Shown: positions 1 through 10,154, counted from the first letter of the stretch. The stretch is 64,000 nt of DNA from Vibrio tubiashii ATCC 19109 (GCF_000772105.1 NZ_CP009355.1:868001-932000); one strand, 5' to 3'. The notes: a model not told the origin generated them from the letters alone. Program-made: numbers and translations.

Positions 1-935
1 TCTTCACCACCATAGCGGTATACCCTCGCTCGACCACCGACCTGTTGAAGTTTGGTCGCAACAAGCTTTAAGACGTCATCCCCTGTGTCATGCCCATAAG
101 TATCGTTGAATGATTTAAAGTGATCGATATCCAACATGGCAATGGTGTATTTTCGTCCGAGATGTTTTAGATCTGACTCAAGCGCAAGTCGTCCTGGTAT
201 CTCAGTTAGCGTATCCATGAAGGCGAGCTCATAGCTAGCAGAGAGCAGGTAGACGAGCAACAGCACACCTGCTAAAGAAAATAGAGTGCTAGAGATGTAG
301 GTGACATCAAAAAACACAAACGTTGCGGCTGATAACAGCGTTGCGGAGTAGAGCACAACATCAATGATGCTATTTCTGTTCAAGACGCAAATAGCGAATA
401 TCAACACCATGGCGGTGAGAAAAACAACCAGAATAAAGGGCAGTCTTGATACCTGAGGCAAAACAAACAAAAACGTTTCGTTAATGTTTTCAAATCCGCC
501 TTCATAGAAGTAGGTCAAGATCAGATACGACCATAACAGCAGCATGGCGAGCTTAAACAAGTACAAGCCGAACGTGCGAGTAAACAGCGAAGAATCTTTG
601 TAGCTGTAAACAAAAATTAAAGCGATAGGAAGCAGCGCTGCGAGCAATGATAACTCAAGGATGGTTGTCCCTGATGAGAGGGGAGATTGTAGCCTTTCTT
701 GTATGACCCAATAGGAGACAACTAGCGCAGAAGCGACCATAGCTATTCGACTTTGTTTAAATGCGTCAGCTAGCACTATAGTTATAGCGAAGAGTACAAA
801 TGGAAGCTTTGACACGATACCTAGGTTTGAATAAGTGAGGTTGATTACATTGTTCATCCCAAATGCAATAAACGTCAGCAACATCAAAGGTAGTGAAAGA
901 CGGAACCAGTTTGTAGTGACTACAGAAAACGACAT
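1..935 (-). CDS. Membrane-bound diguanylate cyclase (GGDEF), 3' end cut off by window edge
   Basis: Read on the minus strand, the ATG at 933-935 opens a frame that stays open to base 1. The first ~215 residues are almost continuous hydrophobic segments, about seven or eight membrane helices of a sensor-like module. A GGDEF domain follows: the sequence DIDHFKSFNDTYGHD and then RYGGE, where the window ends, so the signature GG[D/E]E(F) is cut after its third residue. GGDEF domains make cyclic di-GMP from two GTP at the inner membrane. Only the last part of the catalytic domain is missing. Confidence is high for the domain; the signal sensed is unknown. Confidence 0.9.
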   Translation of the reverse strand, partial: MSFSVVTTNWFRLSLPLMLLTFIAFGMNNVINLTYSNLGIVSKLPFVLFAITIVLADAFKQSRIAMVASALVVSYWVIQERLQSPLSSGTTILELSLLAALLPIALIFVYSYKDSSLFTRTFGLYLFKLAMLLLWSYLILTYFYEGGFENINETFLFVLPQVSRLPFILVVFLTAMVLIFAICVLNRNSIIDVVLYSATLLSAATFVFFDVTYISSTLFSLAGVLLLVYLLSASYELAFMDTLTEIPGRLALESDLKHLGRKYTIAMLDIDHFKSFNDTYGHDTGDDVLKLVATKLQQVGGRARVYRYGGE

Positions 936-1153
936 TCAACCTAGCCTAATTGGTCTTATTATTAATTAGTAACTTGTTAAGAATACTTTTATTTGATGAA
1001 TTTCCAAGCTTTTTACTAAACTTATAGATGAAAATTAGGGTCACGTTTAGATAGTGGTCATAAATTGGCGTTGAAATGCGCAAATCCGTAGAAAGCGTTA
1101 ACTAATTGAAACATACTAGAACGAACAATTGTCCCTACAAGGAGTTGAGTAAT

Positions 1154-1519
1154 ATGCAGATAAGTGTGGACGTACATAACTATATGGAGACATTAGTCGG
1201 TCAAGAGCTTGCGAAATCCGAGTATGTTGATAATTTTGACCATGAGCAACTTGCTGATCTTGCCTGTTTAGCTTTGTCTCAATTGCGACCTGTGTATATT
1301 CGCTATGATATAGACTTTCTATCAGCGTTACCGGAAGAGAGACTGGTTACTTTGAAACACTATGCGTCGACGGCAATAGAGGCCGCGGTGAGTATGATTG
1401 TTGACGACCGTAGAAAAAACAGGAAAGATGAAGTTCTTGTCGTGTTTAGCAAACAGCAGATGTTTGATGACGACATTGAACTAGAGTGGTTTGAAAAACC
1501 AATCCTCAAGAAAAACTAA
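1154..1519 (+). CDS. ComFB-family protein
   Basis: A 121-residue soluble protein beginning MQISVDVHNYMETLVGQEL. The start at 1154 is preferred because AAGGAG lies about 8 bases upstream; a longer frame from a TTG at 1106 has no ribosome site. The first half (VHNYMETLV, then CLALSQLRPVYIRYDIDF) resembles the late competence protein ComFB family, small proteins with a conserved N-terminal helix and a central LNxLPPxY-like stretch. Some ComFB-like proteins bind cyclic dinucleotides, which would fit the GGDEF gene next door, but that link is inference. The next gene, HlyU-like, follows after 20 bases, so the two are probably co-transcribed. Confidence 0.65.
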   Translation: MQISVDVHNYMETLVGQELAKSEYVDNFDHEQLADLACLALSQLRPVYIRYDIDFLSALPEERLVTLKHYASTAIEAAVSMIVDDRRKNRKDEVLVVFSKQQMFDDDIELEWFEKPILKKN

Positions 1520-1539
1520 TCGTTACCAAGGAGTACTTT

Positions 1540-1818
1540 GTGGGACTTTTTTCTCGCTTGTTTGGTGGTCAAAAAGAACAACCTAAAGTCGAAGTCGAGC
1601 CTATCGAGTATAAAGGCTATCTAATTTACCAAGAAGCGCTTGCTGAAGGTGGTCAATATCGTATTGCGGGTCGTATTACGAAGCAGTTCGGTGAAGAAGT
1701 GAAGACACACCGTTTTATTCGCTCTGATGTCCTACCGAGCGAAAGCGACGCCAACGAATTTATGCTCAAGAAAGCGCAAATGTTTGTAGACCAGATGGGC
1801 GACAACATTTTTCAGTAG
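1540..1818 (+). CDS. HlyU-family protein
   Basis: A 92-residue protein starting with GTG, with AAGGAG 9 bases upstream. The sequence GLFSRLFGG, then YKGYLIYQEALAEGGQYRIAGRI and a C-terminal acidic helix, is characteristic of the Pfam family named after HlyU (PF10115). This is not the ArsR-fold HlyU regulator of V. cholerae haemolysin; the Pfam family carries the name by annotation history and its function is unclear. There is no signal peptide and no membrane segment. A terminator follows at 1851. Confidence 0.75.
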   Translation: MGLFSRLFGGQKEQPKVEVEPIEYKGYLIYQEALAEGGQYRIAGRITKQFGEEVKTHRFIRSDVLPSESDANEFMLKKAQMFVDQMGDNIFQ

Positions 1819-1850
1819 ATCCTCTCCAAATTGACAAACATCATAATTTT

Positions 1851-1885
1851 AAGAGCCATTAGTCGTTATTCTGATGGCTCTTTTA
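1851..1885 (+). terminator. Rho-independent terminator after HlyU-family gene
   Basis: Arms AGAGCCAT and ATGGCTCT around a 14-base loop, followed by TTTTAG. It closes the ComFB/HlyU transcript. Confidence 0.75.
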
Positions 1886-2116
1886 GTATGTGGATGTCAC
1901 ATAATCAGTTGTTTTAATGAGATTTTTCGCTTACTGGTTTGACCTCTTAACACTATCGTGTAGTGTGGTTAGGTAACAAACACATAAGCAAAATGGTTCA
2001 TTACCATCGGTTATATGTAATGATATTTTGTGTTTTTGTTACAAAATGCTTGAAGTATCTAAAATCGTTGGATAAAAACAGAACAATCATTGTTGCGAAT
2101 AGTCAAGGAATAGCTA

Positions 2117-3667
2117 ATGCAAATTGGTGTGCCAAAAGAAATACTCGCCGGAGAAACGCGAGTGGCTGCATCGCCAAAGTCGGTTGAGCAGTTATTAAAA
2201 TTGGGCTTCGAGGTTAATATCGAATCTGGAGCGGGTGAATTAGCGAGTTTTGATAACTCTGCTTATGAAGCTGCCGGAGCTAAAATTGTTTCCACAGATG
2301 AGGTATGGACGTCGGATCTTATCCTCAAGGTCAATGCGCCGCTTTCTACAGAAGAAAACGACGAGATTGCTCTGTTAAAAGATGGTGCCAGCCTAATCAG
2401 TTTTATCTGGCCAGCACAAAACCCAGAGTTAATGGAAAAGCTTTCAAGTAAAAACATTAACGTAATGGCAATGGACGCTGTGCCGCGTATTTCACGCGCG
2501 CAGGCTTTAGATGCACTTTCTTCAATGGCAAATATCGCTGGTTATCGTGCGGTCGTTGAAGCGGCACATGAATTTGGTCGATTCTTTACCGGTCAAATTA
2601 CCGCTGCAGGTAAAGTGCCACCAGCGAAGGTACTTGTTGCTGGCGCGGGTGTAGCCGGTCTTGCTGCAATCGGTGCTGCGGGTAGTTTAGGTGCGATTGT
2701 TCGTGCGTTTGATGTTCGCCCAGAAGTAAAAGAGCAAGTCCAATCTATGGGCGCAGAGTTCTTAGAAGTCGATTTTAAAGAAGACTCAGGCTCAGGTGAC
2801 GGCTACGCGAAAGAGATGTCCGATGAATTCAACAAGAAAGCGGCTGAGCTTTATGCTGAACAAGCGAAAGACGTTGATATCATTGTGACCACAGCGCTTA
2901 TCCCAGGACGACCAGCTCCAAAGCTTATTACCAAGGAAATGGTTGATAGCATGAAAGCGGGTAGTGTCATCGTCGATTTGGCTGCTGCAAATGGTGGTAA
3001 CTGTGAATATACGGTTGCAGATAAAGTCATCACAACAGCGAACGGCGTGAAGATCGTTGGTTATACCGACATGGTTGGTCGTTTGCCTACGCAATCTTCT
3101 CAGCTTTACGCGACCAACATTGTTAACCTTCTTAAGCTGTTAGCGAAAGAGAAAGATGGCAACATCAACATCGATTTCGAAGATGTGGTGCTACGCGGCG
3201 TTACGGTAGTTAAAGAAGGTGAGGTCACTTGGCCAGCGCCTCCAATTCAGGTTTCCGCTCAACCAGAGCAAAAGCCTGCTCAACCAGCTGCAAAACCAGA
3301 ACCTAAAAAAGAAGAACCGACTTCTCCAGCGAAAAAAGTTGTGGCTCTAGTCGTAGGTTTAGGCGCATTTGCATGGATTGCTTCTGTGGCACCTGCTGCG
3401 TTCTTATCTCACTTTACGGTATTTGTTCTTGCATGTGTTGTTGGTTACTACGTTGTTTGGAATGTAACCCACGCGCTGCATACTCCACTTATGTCCGTCA
3501 CTAATGCTATTTCAGGCATTATCGTTGTAGGTGCGTTACTGCAAATTGGTCAGGGGAATGGCGTTGTGTCGTTCTTGTCCTTTATTGCTGTCTTGATCGC
3601 CAGTATCAACATCTTCGGTGGATTCACCGTCACCAAGCGTATGCTTGAAATGTTCCGTAAAGACTAA
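2117..3667 (+). CDS. pntA: NAD(P) transhydrogenase subunit alpha
   Basis: 516 residues beginning [17 protein letters not shown], the typical N-terminus of alanine dehydrogenase/PntA proteins. Residues 1-375 form the soluble NAD(H)-binding domain I, with the Rossmann glycine run [17 protein letters not shown] near residue 175. A Pro/Ala/Lys-rich linker (about 380-415) leads to four membrane helices (about 415-510). With PntB it uses the proton gradient to reduce NADP+ with NADH at the inner membrane. pntB follows 13 bases later in the same operon. Length and layout are those of the family. Confidence 0.97.
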   Translation: MQIGVPKEILAGETRVAASPKSVEQLLKLGFEVNIESGAGELASFDNSAYEAAGAKIVSTDEVWTSDLILKVNAPLSTEENDEIALLKDGASLISFIWPAQNPELMEKLSSKNINVMAMDAVPRISRAQALDALSSMANIAGYRAVVEAAHEFGRFFTGQITAAGKVPPAKVLVAGAGVAGLAAIGAAGSLGAIVRAFDVRPEVKEQVQSMGAEFLEVDFKEDSGSGDGYAKEMSDEFNKKAAELYAEQAKDVDIIVTTALIPGRPAPKLITKEMVDSMKAGSVIVDLAAANGGNCEYTVADKVITTANGVKIVGYTDMVGRLPTQSSQLYATNIVNLLKLLAKEKDGNINIDFEDVVLRGVTVVKEGEVTWPAPPIQVSAQPEQKPAQPAAKPEPKKEEPTSPAKKVVALVVGLGAFAWIASVAPAAFLSHFTVFVLACVVGYYVVWNVTHALHTPLMSVTNAISGIIVVGALLQIGQGNGVVSFLSFIAVLIASINIFGGFTVTKRMLEMFRKD

Positions 3668-3680
3668 GGAGTAACAGGGA

Positions 3681-5057
3681 ATGTCTGCAGGATTAGTACA
3701 AGCAGCTTATATTGTTGCTGCATTATTCTTTATATTGAGCTTAGCAGGGCTGTCTAAGCAAGAATCGGCAAGATCGGGTAACTACTACGGTATTGCCGGT
3801 ATGACGATCGCCTTGATCGCGACGATCTTTGGACCAGAGTCTGAAGGCTTTGTTTGGATCATCATTGCTATGGTCATTGGTGGTGGTATTGGCATCCACT
3901 ACGCTAAGAAAGTTGAGATGACAGAAATGCCAGAGCTAGTGGCGATTCTTCACAGCTTTGTTGGTATGGCAGCAGTGCTGGTTGGTTACAACAGCTATAT
4001 TGATGCACCTGAAGCGGCAACGCACGCAGAACATGTTATCCATTTAGTGGAAGTGTTCTTAGGTGTATTCATTGGTGCAGTGACGTTTACGGGCTCTATT
4101 GTCGCCTTTGGTAAATTGCGCGGTATTATTTCATCTTCACCTCTAAACCTTCCGCACAAGCATAAAATGAACCTAGCAGCGATTGTTGTATCGACGCTGT
4201 TGTTGCTTCATTTCGTCAATGCTGACGGCAGTATGTTTGCGTTAATTGTGATGACGTTAATCGCCTTCGCTTTCGGATACCACTTAGTAGCTTCGATTGG
4301 TGGTGCAGATATGCCAGTGGTCGTGTCAATGCTTAACTCATACTCTGGTTGGGCGGCAGCGGCGGCAGGTTTCATGCTAGCAAACGATCTATTGATTGTG
4401 ACTGGTGCACTTGTCGGTTCTTCAGGCGCGATCCTTTCCTACATCATGTGTAAAGCGATGAACCGTTCGTTTATCAGTGTTATTGCTGGTGGCTTTGGTC
4501 AGGAAATCGTAATTTCATCTGATGCTGAGCAGGGCGAGCATAGAGAAACGACAGCAGAAGAGGTTGCTGAGCTTCTTAAAAACTCAAAATCTGTTGTTAT
4601 TACTCCTGGGTACGGTATGGCTGTGGCTCAGGCGCAATATCCTGTTCACGAAATCACAGAGACACTACGTTCGCAAGGTATCGAAGTCCGCTTTGGTATT
4701 CACCCAGTAGCGGGTCGTTTACCAGGTCATATGAACGTTCTGCTTGCAGAAGCTAAAGTTCCATATGATATCGTGCTTGAAATGGATGAGATCAACGATG
4801 ACCTTTCTGAAACAGATACGGTACTGGTTATCGGTGCGAATGATACGGTGAACCCTGCGGCTCTAGACGATCCAAATAGCCCAATTGCTGGTATGCCAGT
4901 ACTTGAGGTGTGGAATGCGAAGAATGTTATCGTGTTTAAACGCTCGATGAATACAGGTTACGCAGGGGTGCAAAACCCACTGTTCTTCAAAGAAAACACC
5001 CAGATGTTATTCGGTGATGCAAAAGAGAGTGTCGAATCTATCTTCAAAGCATTGTAG
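3681..5057 (+). CDS. pntB: NAD(P) transhydrogenase subunit beta
   Basis: 458 residues. The N-terminal two thirds is a bundle of about nine membrane helices carrying the proton path. The C-terminal ~180 residues are the NADP(H)-binding domain III, with [15 protein letters not shown] and [14 protein letters not shown] visible. It starts after a GGAGTAACAGG leader just behind pntA and completes the transhydrogenase. A strong terminator follows at 5076. Confidence 0.97.
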   Translation: MSAGLVQAAYIVAALFFILSLAGLSKQESARSGNYYGIAGMTIALIATIFGPESEGFVWIIIAMVIGGGIGIHYAKKVEMTEMPELVAILHSFVGMAAVLVGYNSYIDAPEAATHAEHVIHLVEVFLGVFIGAVTFTGSIVAFGKLRGIISSSPLNLPHKHKMNLAAIVVSTLLLLHFVNADGSMFALIVMTLIAFAFGYHLVASIGGADMPVVVSMLNSYSGWAAAAAGFMLANDLLIVTGALVGSSGAILSYIMCKAMNRSFISVIAGGFGQEIVISSDAEQGEHRETTAEEVAELLKNSKSVVITPGYGMAVAQAQYPVHEITETLRSQGIEVRFGIHPVAGRLPGHMNVLLAEAKVPYDIVLEMDEINDDLSETDTVLVIGANDTVNPAALDDPNSPIAGMPVLEVWNAKNVIVFKRSMNTGYAGVQNPLFFKENTQMLFGDAKESVESIFKAL

Positions 5058-5075
5058 ATTCGGATTACACTATAC

Positions 5076-5108
5076 AGAAGCCAGCATAACGCTGGCTTCT
5101 TTCGTTTC
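5076..5108 (+). terminator. Terminator after pntB
   Basis: Perfect 10-bp stem AGAAGCCAGC / GCTGGCTTCT with loop ATAAC, followed by TTCGTTT. Confidence 0.85.
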
Positions 5109-5208
5109 GTGAGTACCATTTCTGACATTGATATTACATTTCAGTTTTATATTTTTGCCATAATGTTTTACTCTAAATCATAACTTACTGATTTAATGAA
5201 TTTTTGCA

Positions 5209-6663
5209 TTGATTAAGACAACAGTTAAAGCGATCGCAATAGGTATTGCGGTCCTCTCAGGTAGCGCATCTGCAGAGTCTTTACCGGAGCGTATTGACCG
5301 ATTTGTTGATCTTTTCGATCAAGAACAGGCAACGGTTTCTTATGATATCCGCAGTTTGCAGTCAGATTATCCAACAAGACTTCTTACTCCGGAATCGATG
5401 TTACCGCAGACCTCGGCATACCCTTTAAAGGATGTGCAAAGGCTATACAGGCTAGCGCAAAACTGTACTGGAAAGCTGCCACTGAGTCCTCTTATAACCG
5501 AGCCATTGGTGTTTACACGTGCTATGTGTAAGGGGAACAAGCTTAGCGAAAAATGGTTTGCCCGAAGTGCATTAATTCACCCAGGTGGTGGAACCTATGC
5601 GAGCAGATATGTTCAAACTTATCCAGAGTATATTGAGCAACTGCAGCAGTACATGCACATAAAAGAGCGTCCTTTAGCCTCTGATTCGACCTTATTGGGT
5701 CGATTACAAAGGATGAACGAAGATACCATGGTCGCGCTCATTTCTGGCTCTAGCATGTTTATTGAGCGTAACGAACTCTGGCTAAGAAAAAGCGATAACT
5801 ACTTAGTTTATCCAGAACGAATTTGGAAACAAGCTGTCGAAGACGCAGGGCTGTCATTTAGCTTAAGAAAAGAGTCGAGCAGCTGTTTTGTACAACGTGG
5901 TAACTTATGTTGGGACGTTGAAGACCATTCGGATATCTTACGAATCAGCATGGTCGCGCTGGTCATTGCCAACATATTGTTGGTGTTAGGCTGGTCTGCG
6001 TACCGTTGGAACACGAAGCGTCAAGAGATGAAGAGCCGAATGCTGATTCTACAAATCTTGACCCATGAACTAAGAACGCCAATTGCCAGTTTGTCTTTAA
6101 CAGTAGAAGGCTTCAGACGTGAATTTGAGCATTTACCTGAATCCGTTTATGACGAATTTCGCCGTTTATGTGAAGACTCAAGACGATTACGTCAGTTAGC
6201 TGAAGCGAGTAAGGATTATCTTCAGTCTGATAACAAACCGCTCGCAACTGACTGGGTTCCCTCTGTAAAAGAGTGGTTGGAGTTTAAAGTAGAAGAAGAG
6301 TTTGGCGGAAAAGTTAAGCTCAATGTAAACCAAGATGTCGCGGCCAAGCTAAATGTCTATTGGCTCGGCACTTGTATAGATAATTTAATACGCAATGCCA
6401 ATAAATATGGGGTTGCGCCTGTTGTACTTGATGTAACAACGGAAACACAGAAAATTACGGTTAAAGTTCAAGATCAGGGCGAACTGTCAGCAAAAGATTG
6501 GCGACAGTTACGCAAGCCATTTGTCAGTAAAAGTGGCCTTGGTCTTGGCTTGACCATAGTGGAATCTATGGTTGGTCGAATGGGCGGTAGAATGTCGTTA
6601 ATTGGCCCACCAACAGCGTTTATTTTGGAGATACCTTGTGAAACAGACACTGCTTCTTGTTGA
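5209..6663 (+). CDS. vxrA: Sensor histidine kinase VxrA (WigK)
   Basis: 484 residues from a TTG start; the only nearby ATG (5197) runs into a stop after six codons. Residues 1-22 are a signal peptide ending SGSASA. A periplasmic domain (about 23-243) with paired cysteines follows, then one membrane helix (about 244-264) and a HisKA box ILTHELRTPIAS with the phospho-acceptor His at about 286. An HATPase domain ends with the G box SGLGLGLTIVESM. Gene order after pntAB and the fused response regulator gene match the V. cholerae VxrAB (WigKR) system, which controls cell wall repair, biofilm and type VI secretion. Its end overlaps vxrB. Confidence 0.85.
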   Translation: MIKTTVKAIAIGIAVLSGSASAESLPERIDRFVDLFDQEQATVSYDIRSLQSDYPTRLLTPESMLPQTSAYPLKDVQRLYRLAQNCTGKLPLSPLITEPLVFTRAMCKGNKLSEKWFARSALIHPGGGTYASRYVQTYPEYIEQLQQYMHIKERPLASDSTLLGRLQRMNEDTMVALISGSSMFIERNELWLRKSDNYLVYPERIWKQAVEDAGLSFSLRKESSSCFVQRGNLCWDVEDHSDILRISMVALVIANILLVLGWSAYRWNTKRQEMKSRMLILQILTHELRTPIASLSLTVEGFRREFEHLPESVYDEFRRLCEDSRRLRQLAEASKDYLQSDNKPLATDWVPSVKEWLEFKVEEEFGGKVKLNVNQDVAAKLNVYWLGTCIDNLIRNANKYGVAPVVLDVTTETQKITVKVQDQGELSAKDWRQLRKPFVSKSGLGLGLTIVESMVGRMGGRMSLIGPPTAFILEIPCETDTASC

Positions 6664-7297
6664 AGATGATAAAAACTTAGCTGATGGTCTTTTGGTTAGC
6701 TTAGAACAAGCGGGGTATGAGTGCTTCCATTCAGAGACAATTGCGGATGTTGCGCAGTACTGGGATAAAGCAGATCTCGTGATACTTGATCGTCAATTGC
6801 CAGATGGTGATTCTGTTGATCACCTAGTTGAGTGGAAAAAGATCAAAGACGTTCCAGTGATCTTATTAACGGCGTTAGTAACAGTTAAAGACAAAGTCAT
6901 GGGTTTAGATGCGGGTGCAAATGATTACCTGACTAAGCCATTCGCCGAAGCGGAACTGTTTGCACGTGTTCGAGCTCAGCTAAGAGCGCCAGAAGGTGAA
7001 GCACAAGACGATAACAAAGTCGTGACTGATTGCCTTGTGATTGATAAAGCGACGCGTGAAGTCACATACAAAGATGAGTTGGTGACTTTGACGCGAACAG
7101 AGTTTGATTTACTGCTGTTTTTGGCAAGCAACCTTGGCAGAGTGTTTACTCGTGATGAACTATTGGACCATGTTTGGGGTTATAACCATTTCCCAACCAC
7201 ACGTACTGTAGATACCCACGTACTGCAGCTTCGTCAAAAATTACCTGGATTAGAAATCGAAACATTACGTGGCGTTGGCTACAAAATGAAAGCTTAA
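6638..7297 (+). CDS. vxrB: Response regulator VxrB (WigR), OmpR family
   Basis: 219 residues from a GTG start, chosen because GGAG lies 9 bases upstream and because the protein then begins VKQTLLLVEDD as receiver domains do; a longer frame from 6602 would add a stretch with no family match. The receiver domain has the acidic pair at its start, the phosphorylation site near Asp51 (VILDRQLPDGDS) and the conserved LTKPF lysine. The C-terminal winged helix (about 130-219, ending TLRGVGYKMKA) is of the OmpR/PhoB DNA-binding type. It overlaps vxrA by 26 bases and vxrC by one base (TAATG), so the locus is translationally coupled. Confidence 0.9.
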   Translation: MKQTLLLVEDDKNLADGLLVSLEQAGYECFHSETIADVAQYWDKADLVILDRQLPDGDSVDHLVEWKKIKDVPVILLTALVTVKDKVMGLDAGANDYLTKPFAEAELFARVRAQLRAPEGEAQDDNKVVTDCLVIDKATREVTYKDELVTLTRTEFDLLLFLASNLGRVFTRDELLDHVWGYNHFPTTRTVDTHVLQLRQKLPGLEIETLRGVGYKMKA

Positions 7298-8175
7298 TGG
7301 ATAAAGCAAAGTTATTGATTGGCGCACTGATGGTCAGTGCGTCGACAAATGCAGCACAAGTGCCTTGGTTTGAAAGTAACTCGCCTTTAACACAGGCACA
7401 TAGGCATCTGTTAAATAACGATTTACCAGCGATGTTTACATCGCTTGTAGAGGTGTGGCAACTAGAAAAAAATCGTTCAATCACGCCTCATCTCAACGAT
7501 CTTTTTCTTCAGTCCCTAGATGTAGATTGTGGTAAAAGCCTAGATAATCGATCATTACCCGAATGGATTAGCAACGTTACAGTTCGCCGAAGCGAAATAC
7601 AAAGTCCTGGCAGGGATGCGTATCGTGCAATCGTTGAAATTGAATCTAACCGAGATATAAAAGATATCTCTCTGACTCGTTGGGTATCTAAAAACCTTTC
7701 TACCGATAACTCTTTCATCCAATCATCTCCTACAAACGACCTCGGTACCCAAAAATACGTAAAGCGCTATAACTTAAATAGCAGAGTCCGAAGCGGTCTA
7801 TATAGAATTGATGTGACCGCAGCCGATGAGTCTTCTTGGAGTTCATGGCTAGTATTGGGCGAACCTAAGTCAGAGATGACGGTTCGTTGGGATGCGAAAG
7901 CTCAATGGAAACTCGAAAGAAACGCATTATTAAATCCTAATTGTCCGTTACCTAAACTCGATGTTGCACTCTATGACTACATTGATGGTAACTACAACCA
8001 AGTGTGGGGCGAGAGCTATGATTCCGACTATCCAACTTCATTAGATAATGGGATTGTTGACAAAGGTCGGTATGTTTTAGCGGTTTCGATTAACCACCAA
8101 AGGTGGCAAGGCCCGATAATTGTTGAACAACAACAAATAATTAGTAAGACCTATGATGTTTCAGTGGAGGAATAA
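7297..8175 (+). CDS. vxrC: VxrC, DUF2861-family exported protein
   Basis: 292 residues with a signal peptide (MDKAKLLIGALMVSASTNAA). The rest is soluble with scattered tryptophans, and with cysteines only at CGKSL and NCPLP. It looks like the Vibrio-specific DUF2861 family encoded directly after the VxrAB regulators. Its role is unknown; in V. cholerae the third gene of the vxr operon occupies this place. The start codon overlaps the vxrB stop. Symbol assigned by position and family, not by a known activity. Confidence 0.65.
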   Translation: MDKAKLLIGALMVSASTNAAQVPWFESNSPLTQAHRHLLNNDLPAMFTSLVEVWQLEKNRSITPHLNDLFLQSLDVDCGKSLDNRSLPEWISNVTVRRSEIQSPGRDAYRAIVEIESNRDIKDISLTRWVSKNLSTDNSFIQSSPTNDLGTQKYVKRYNLNSRVRSGLYRIDVTAADESSWSSWLVLGEPKSEMTVRWDAKAQWKLERNALLNPNCPLPKLDVALYDYIDGNYNQVWGESYDSDYPTSLDNGIVDKGRYVLAVSINHQRWQGPIIVEQQQIISKTYDVSVEE

Positions 8176-8234
8176 CTAAAGTTAATAGACAATAGAACGA
8201 TATAAACATATGGAACTAAAAAGTTTATACAATT

Positions 8235-9440
8235 ATGGAAAATAAAATAAAATTTCTTACATTGTCTATTGCACTTGCAGCCAGTTCAGCTTCTGCTGCA
8301 AACTACGCTATTGAAGCCCGCGGAGACGCAATGGGCGGAGTAGGTGTAGTTTCTGCAAATTTCCTCACCGCTCCATTCTATAACCCAGCACTGACAGCCA
8401 TATATCGTCGTAATGACGATTATGGAATGATCACTCCAAGTATCGGCTTATCTTATAGCGATGAGCATATGATGGTGGATGACCTTAAAAAGGCGTCTGA
8501 TCTAATTGATCAAGCTGTTGGTGGTGATTACTCTAATGTTTCAGAACTAGAAAGTACACTGAATGCCCTGCAAGGAGATGTCGCCAATCTTCAATTTGGT
8601 GGTGTTGTCGCGTTTGCTATTCCAAATAAGTTCATAGCTGCTAATGTTTTTGGTAAAGCTTATGCTGAGTCTTTTGCGCAGACCGATATATATACAGGTG
8701 CCAACAGTGCAACACCCAACCTCAATCCTGCTATCAATGCAGAGTTGAGTGGAGTCGACGCTGTAGGTCTGGGTGTTACTGAAGTAGGTATCTCACTCGC
8801 AAAATATCAAACGTTCTTGGGTCAACATATTTCGTTTGGTATTACTCCAAAACTGCAACGCATTTACACTTACGTTTATCGAGCCAATCTAAACAATTAC
8901 GATATAAAGGATGTTCGAGAAAATGGACAAGGCGAAACCATGTTCAATATGGATGCAGGTTTCCTATGGTTCTACGGTCCTTTGCGGGTTGGTTTCTCTG
9001 CGATGAATTTAGTTTCACGTGATATCAAGTCCCAAGAACTTGCTGGTACAACTGTGACCTCTAGGGTGGACTCAAGTCAGTCTAGAACCTTTGAGGCGGT
9101 GACTTTTGATTATCAAATGCGCCCTCAATACACTGTTGGTGTTGGTCTAGTTGCTGACTACGCGACTCTAAGTGTTGATTACGATCTTAGAGAAGAGGAA
9201 AAGTTCACTAATTTCAAAGATAACTCTCAAATGCTTAGAGTCGGTGGCGAAATTGACATCATGCGTCAGTTAAAACTGCGTGCTGGTTGGAATCGAAATC
9301 TAGCATATGACAATCTTGACGACACAGTGACTGCTGGTATTGGCTTGTCACCTCTAAACTTATTCCAATTGGATATAGGCGCGAGCTACACGAATGAAAA
9401 TTCAATGGGCGCCTACATTAACTTCCTGACGAGTTATTAA
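8235..9440 (+). CDS. TraF-like outer membrane beta-barrel protein
   Basis: 401 residues with a signal peptide ending ASSASAA. The mature protein begins NYAIEARGDAMGGVGVVSANFLTAPFYNPAL, a FadL/TraF_2-type opening in which the N-terminus plugs a barrel. The alternating hydrophobic strands and the final aromatic-rich segment (AYINFLTSY) support an outer membrane barrel. The family is annotated as conjugal transfer TraF, but no conjugation genes are present, and it is a vxr-operon neighbour, probably the vxrD position. Substrate unknown. The hairpin at 9497 follows. Confidence 0.7.
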   Translation: MENKIKFLTLSIALAASSASAANYAIEARGDAMGGVGVVSANFLTAPFYNPALTAIYRRNDDYGMITPSIGLSYSDEHMMVDDLKKASDLIDQAVGGDYSNVSELESTLNALQGDVANLQFGGVVAFAIPNKFIAANVFGKAYAESFAQTDIYTGANSATPNLNPAINAELSGVDAVGLGVTEVGISLAKYQTFLGQHISFGITPKLQRIYTYVYRANLNNYDIKDVRENGQGETMFNMDAGFLWFYGPLRVGFSAMNLVSRDIKSQELAGTTVTSRVDSSQSRTFEAVTFDYQMRPQYTVGVGLVADYATLSVDYDLREEEKFTNFKDNSQMLRVGGEIDIMRQLKLRAGWNRNLAYDNLDDTVTAGIGLSPLNLFQLDIGASYTNENSMGAYINFLTSY

Positions 9441-9496
9441 GTTATAGGTTAGGGGAGTAATGCACTAGCTCTTACAGTCAAATCGTAATATAGTCG

Positions 9497-9523
9497 GCTC
9501 CTAAAGTTTTAGGAGCCTTTTTT
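9497..9523 (+). promoter_or_regulatory. Terminator-like hairpin that contains the YoaH-family gene's Shine-Dalgarno
   Basis: GGCTCCTAAA pairs with TTTAGGAGCC and is followed by five T, a textbook intrinsic terminator for the barrel gene. The 3' arm carries AGGAG exactly 7 bases before the ATG at 9524. The same hairpin would therefore end the upstream transcript and hide the ribosome site of the next gene. Confidence 0.7.
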
Positions 9524-9673
9524 ATGTTTGATGATCTACCGCCACTTTCCCATGAAGAACAGCAAAAAGCTGTCGAGAAAATCCAAGAGTTAATGGCAGA
9601 GGGTATAAGTACAGCTCAAGCGATAAAAATGGTCGCAGAAGAAATTAGAGCTGAAGCCGCTAAACAGCAGTAG
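9524..9673 (+). CDS. UPF0181/YoaH-family small protein
   Basis: 49 residues starting [20 protein letters not shown], then [22 protein letters not shown]: a clear YoaH (UPF0181) protein, soluble and helical, of unknown function. It matches the size and position of the UPF0181 protein that I recall beside the vxr genes in V. cholerae. Its ribosome site is inside the preceding hairpin. It is the last chromosomal core gene before the island. Confidence 0.85.
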   Translation: MFDDLPPLSHEEQQKAVEKIQELMAEGISTAQAIKMVAEEIRAEAAKQQ

Positions 9674-9705
9674 CTACAATTTAAACTTAGCAACAGATAC
9701 ATAGA

Positions 9706-9729
9706 AGAGCAGGGAACTGCTCTTTTTTT
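9706..9729 (+). terminator. Terminator after YoaH-family gene
   Basis: Stem AGAGCAG / CTGCTCT with loop GGAA, followed by a run of T. Confidence 0.85.
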
Positions 9730-10100
9730 ATGCCTGCATTAGATGATGCACTATAACAGAATTCCGTATCAACAAGCTTACTCGTCCGTACTCACACATC
9801 GACGAAAACAAGATAAAACTCGAACTAAATCGTCATTTGTAATAAAAGTGAAAGTCTCATCTTTATAGTGCTCTAATTATATCATTGTGATTTAAAACAA
9901 TAGTTTAGCGTAGTTATTTGTGCTGCAGGTGGGGTTGCGAATGTGCAGGTTGTAATAAAATTACATCTTTGTAATTCAAGTCTGCAAGCGCTTACTATCA
10001 TGTAGTGTATTATTCTGACTCGTGATCGTGTAACTAATGAAATCTGAAGCCAGTCTCGAACGTCCCCTAATCCGTTATCGATTAATAATCGATTTTCAAC

Positions 10101-10123
10101 AGGTACAAAAAGGTTTTGTACCT
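10101..10123. promoter_or_regulatory. Perfect inverted repeat, candidate operator
   Basis: AGGTACAAAA, three bases, then TTTTGTACCT: a perfect 10-bp inverted repeat. A partial third copy (TTTTGTGCCT) follows at 10128-10137. The arrangement looks like a regulator binding cluster upstream of the phage-like genes at 10277. Confidence 0.5.
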
Positions 10124-10154
10124 ATGATTTTGTGCCTACTAAAGAACGTACATG

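Noticed and set aside
1963..2187. 74-codon plus-strand frame overlapping the pntA start
   Set aside because: Different frame over the real pntA N-terminus, no ribosome site, low-complexity tail.
2792..3094. 100-codon minus-strand frame inside pntA
   Set aside because: Shadow of the well-supported pntA coding frame.
9866..9898. AGTGCTCTAATTA ... TTTAAAA as the missing left dif copy
   Set aside because: Requires a two-base insertion in the XerC arm and has only about 6 of 11 matches in the XerD arm; kept only as a note on the unresolved boundary.
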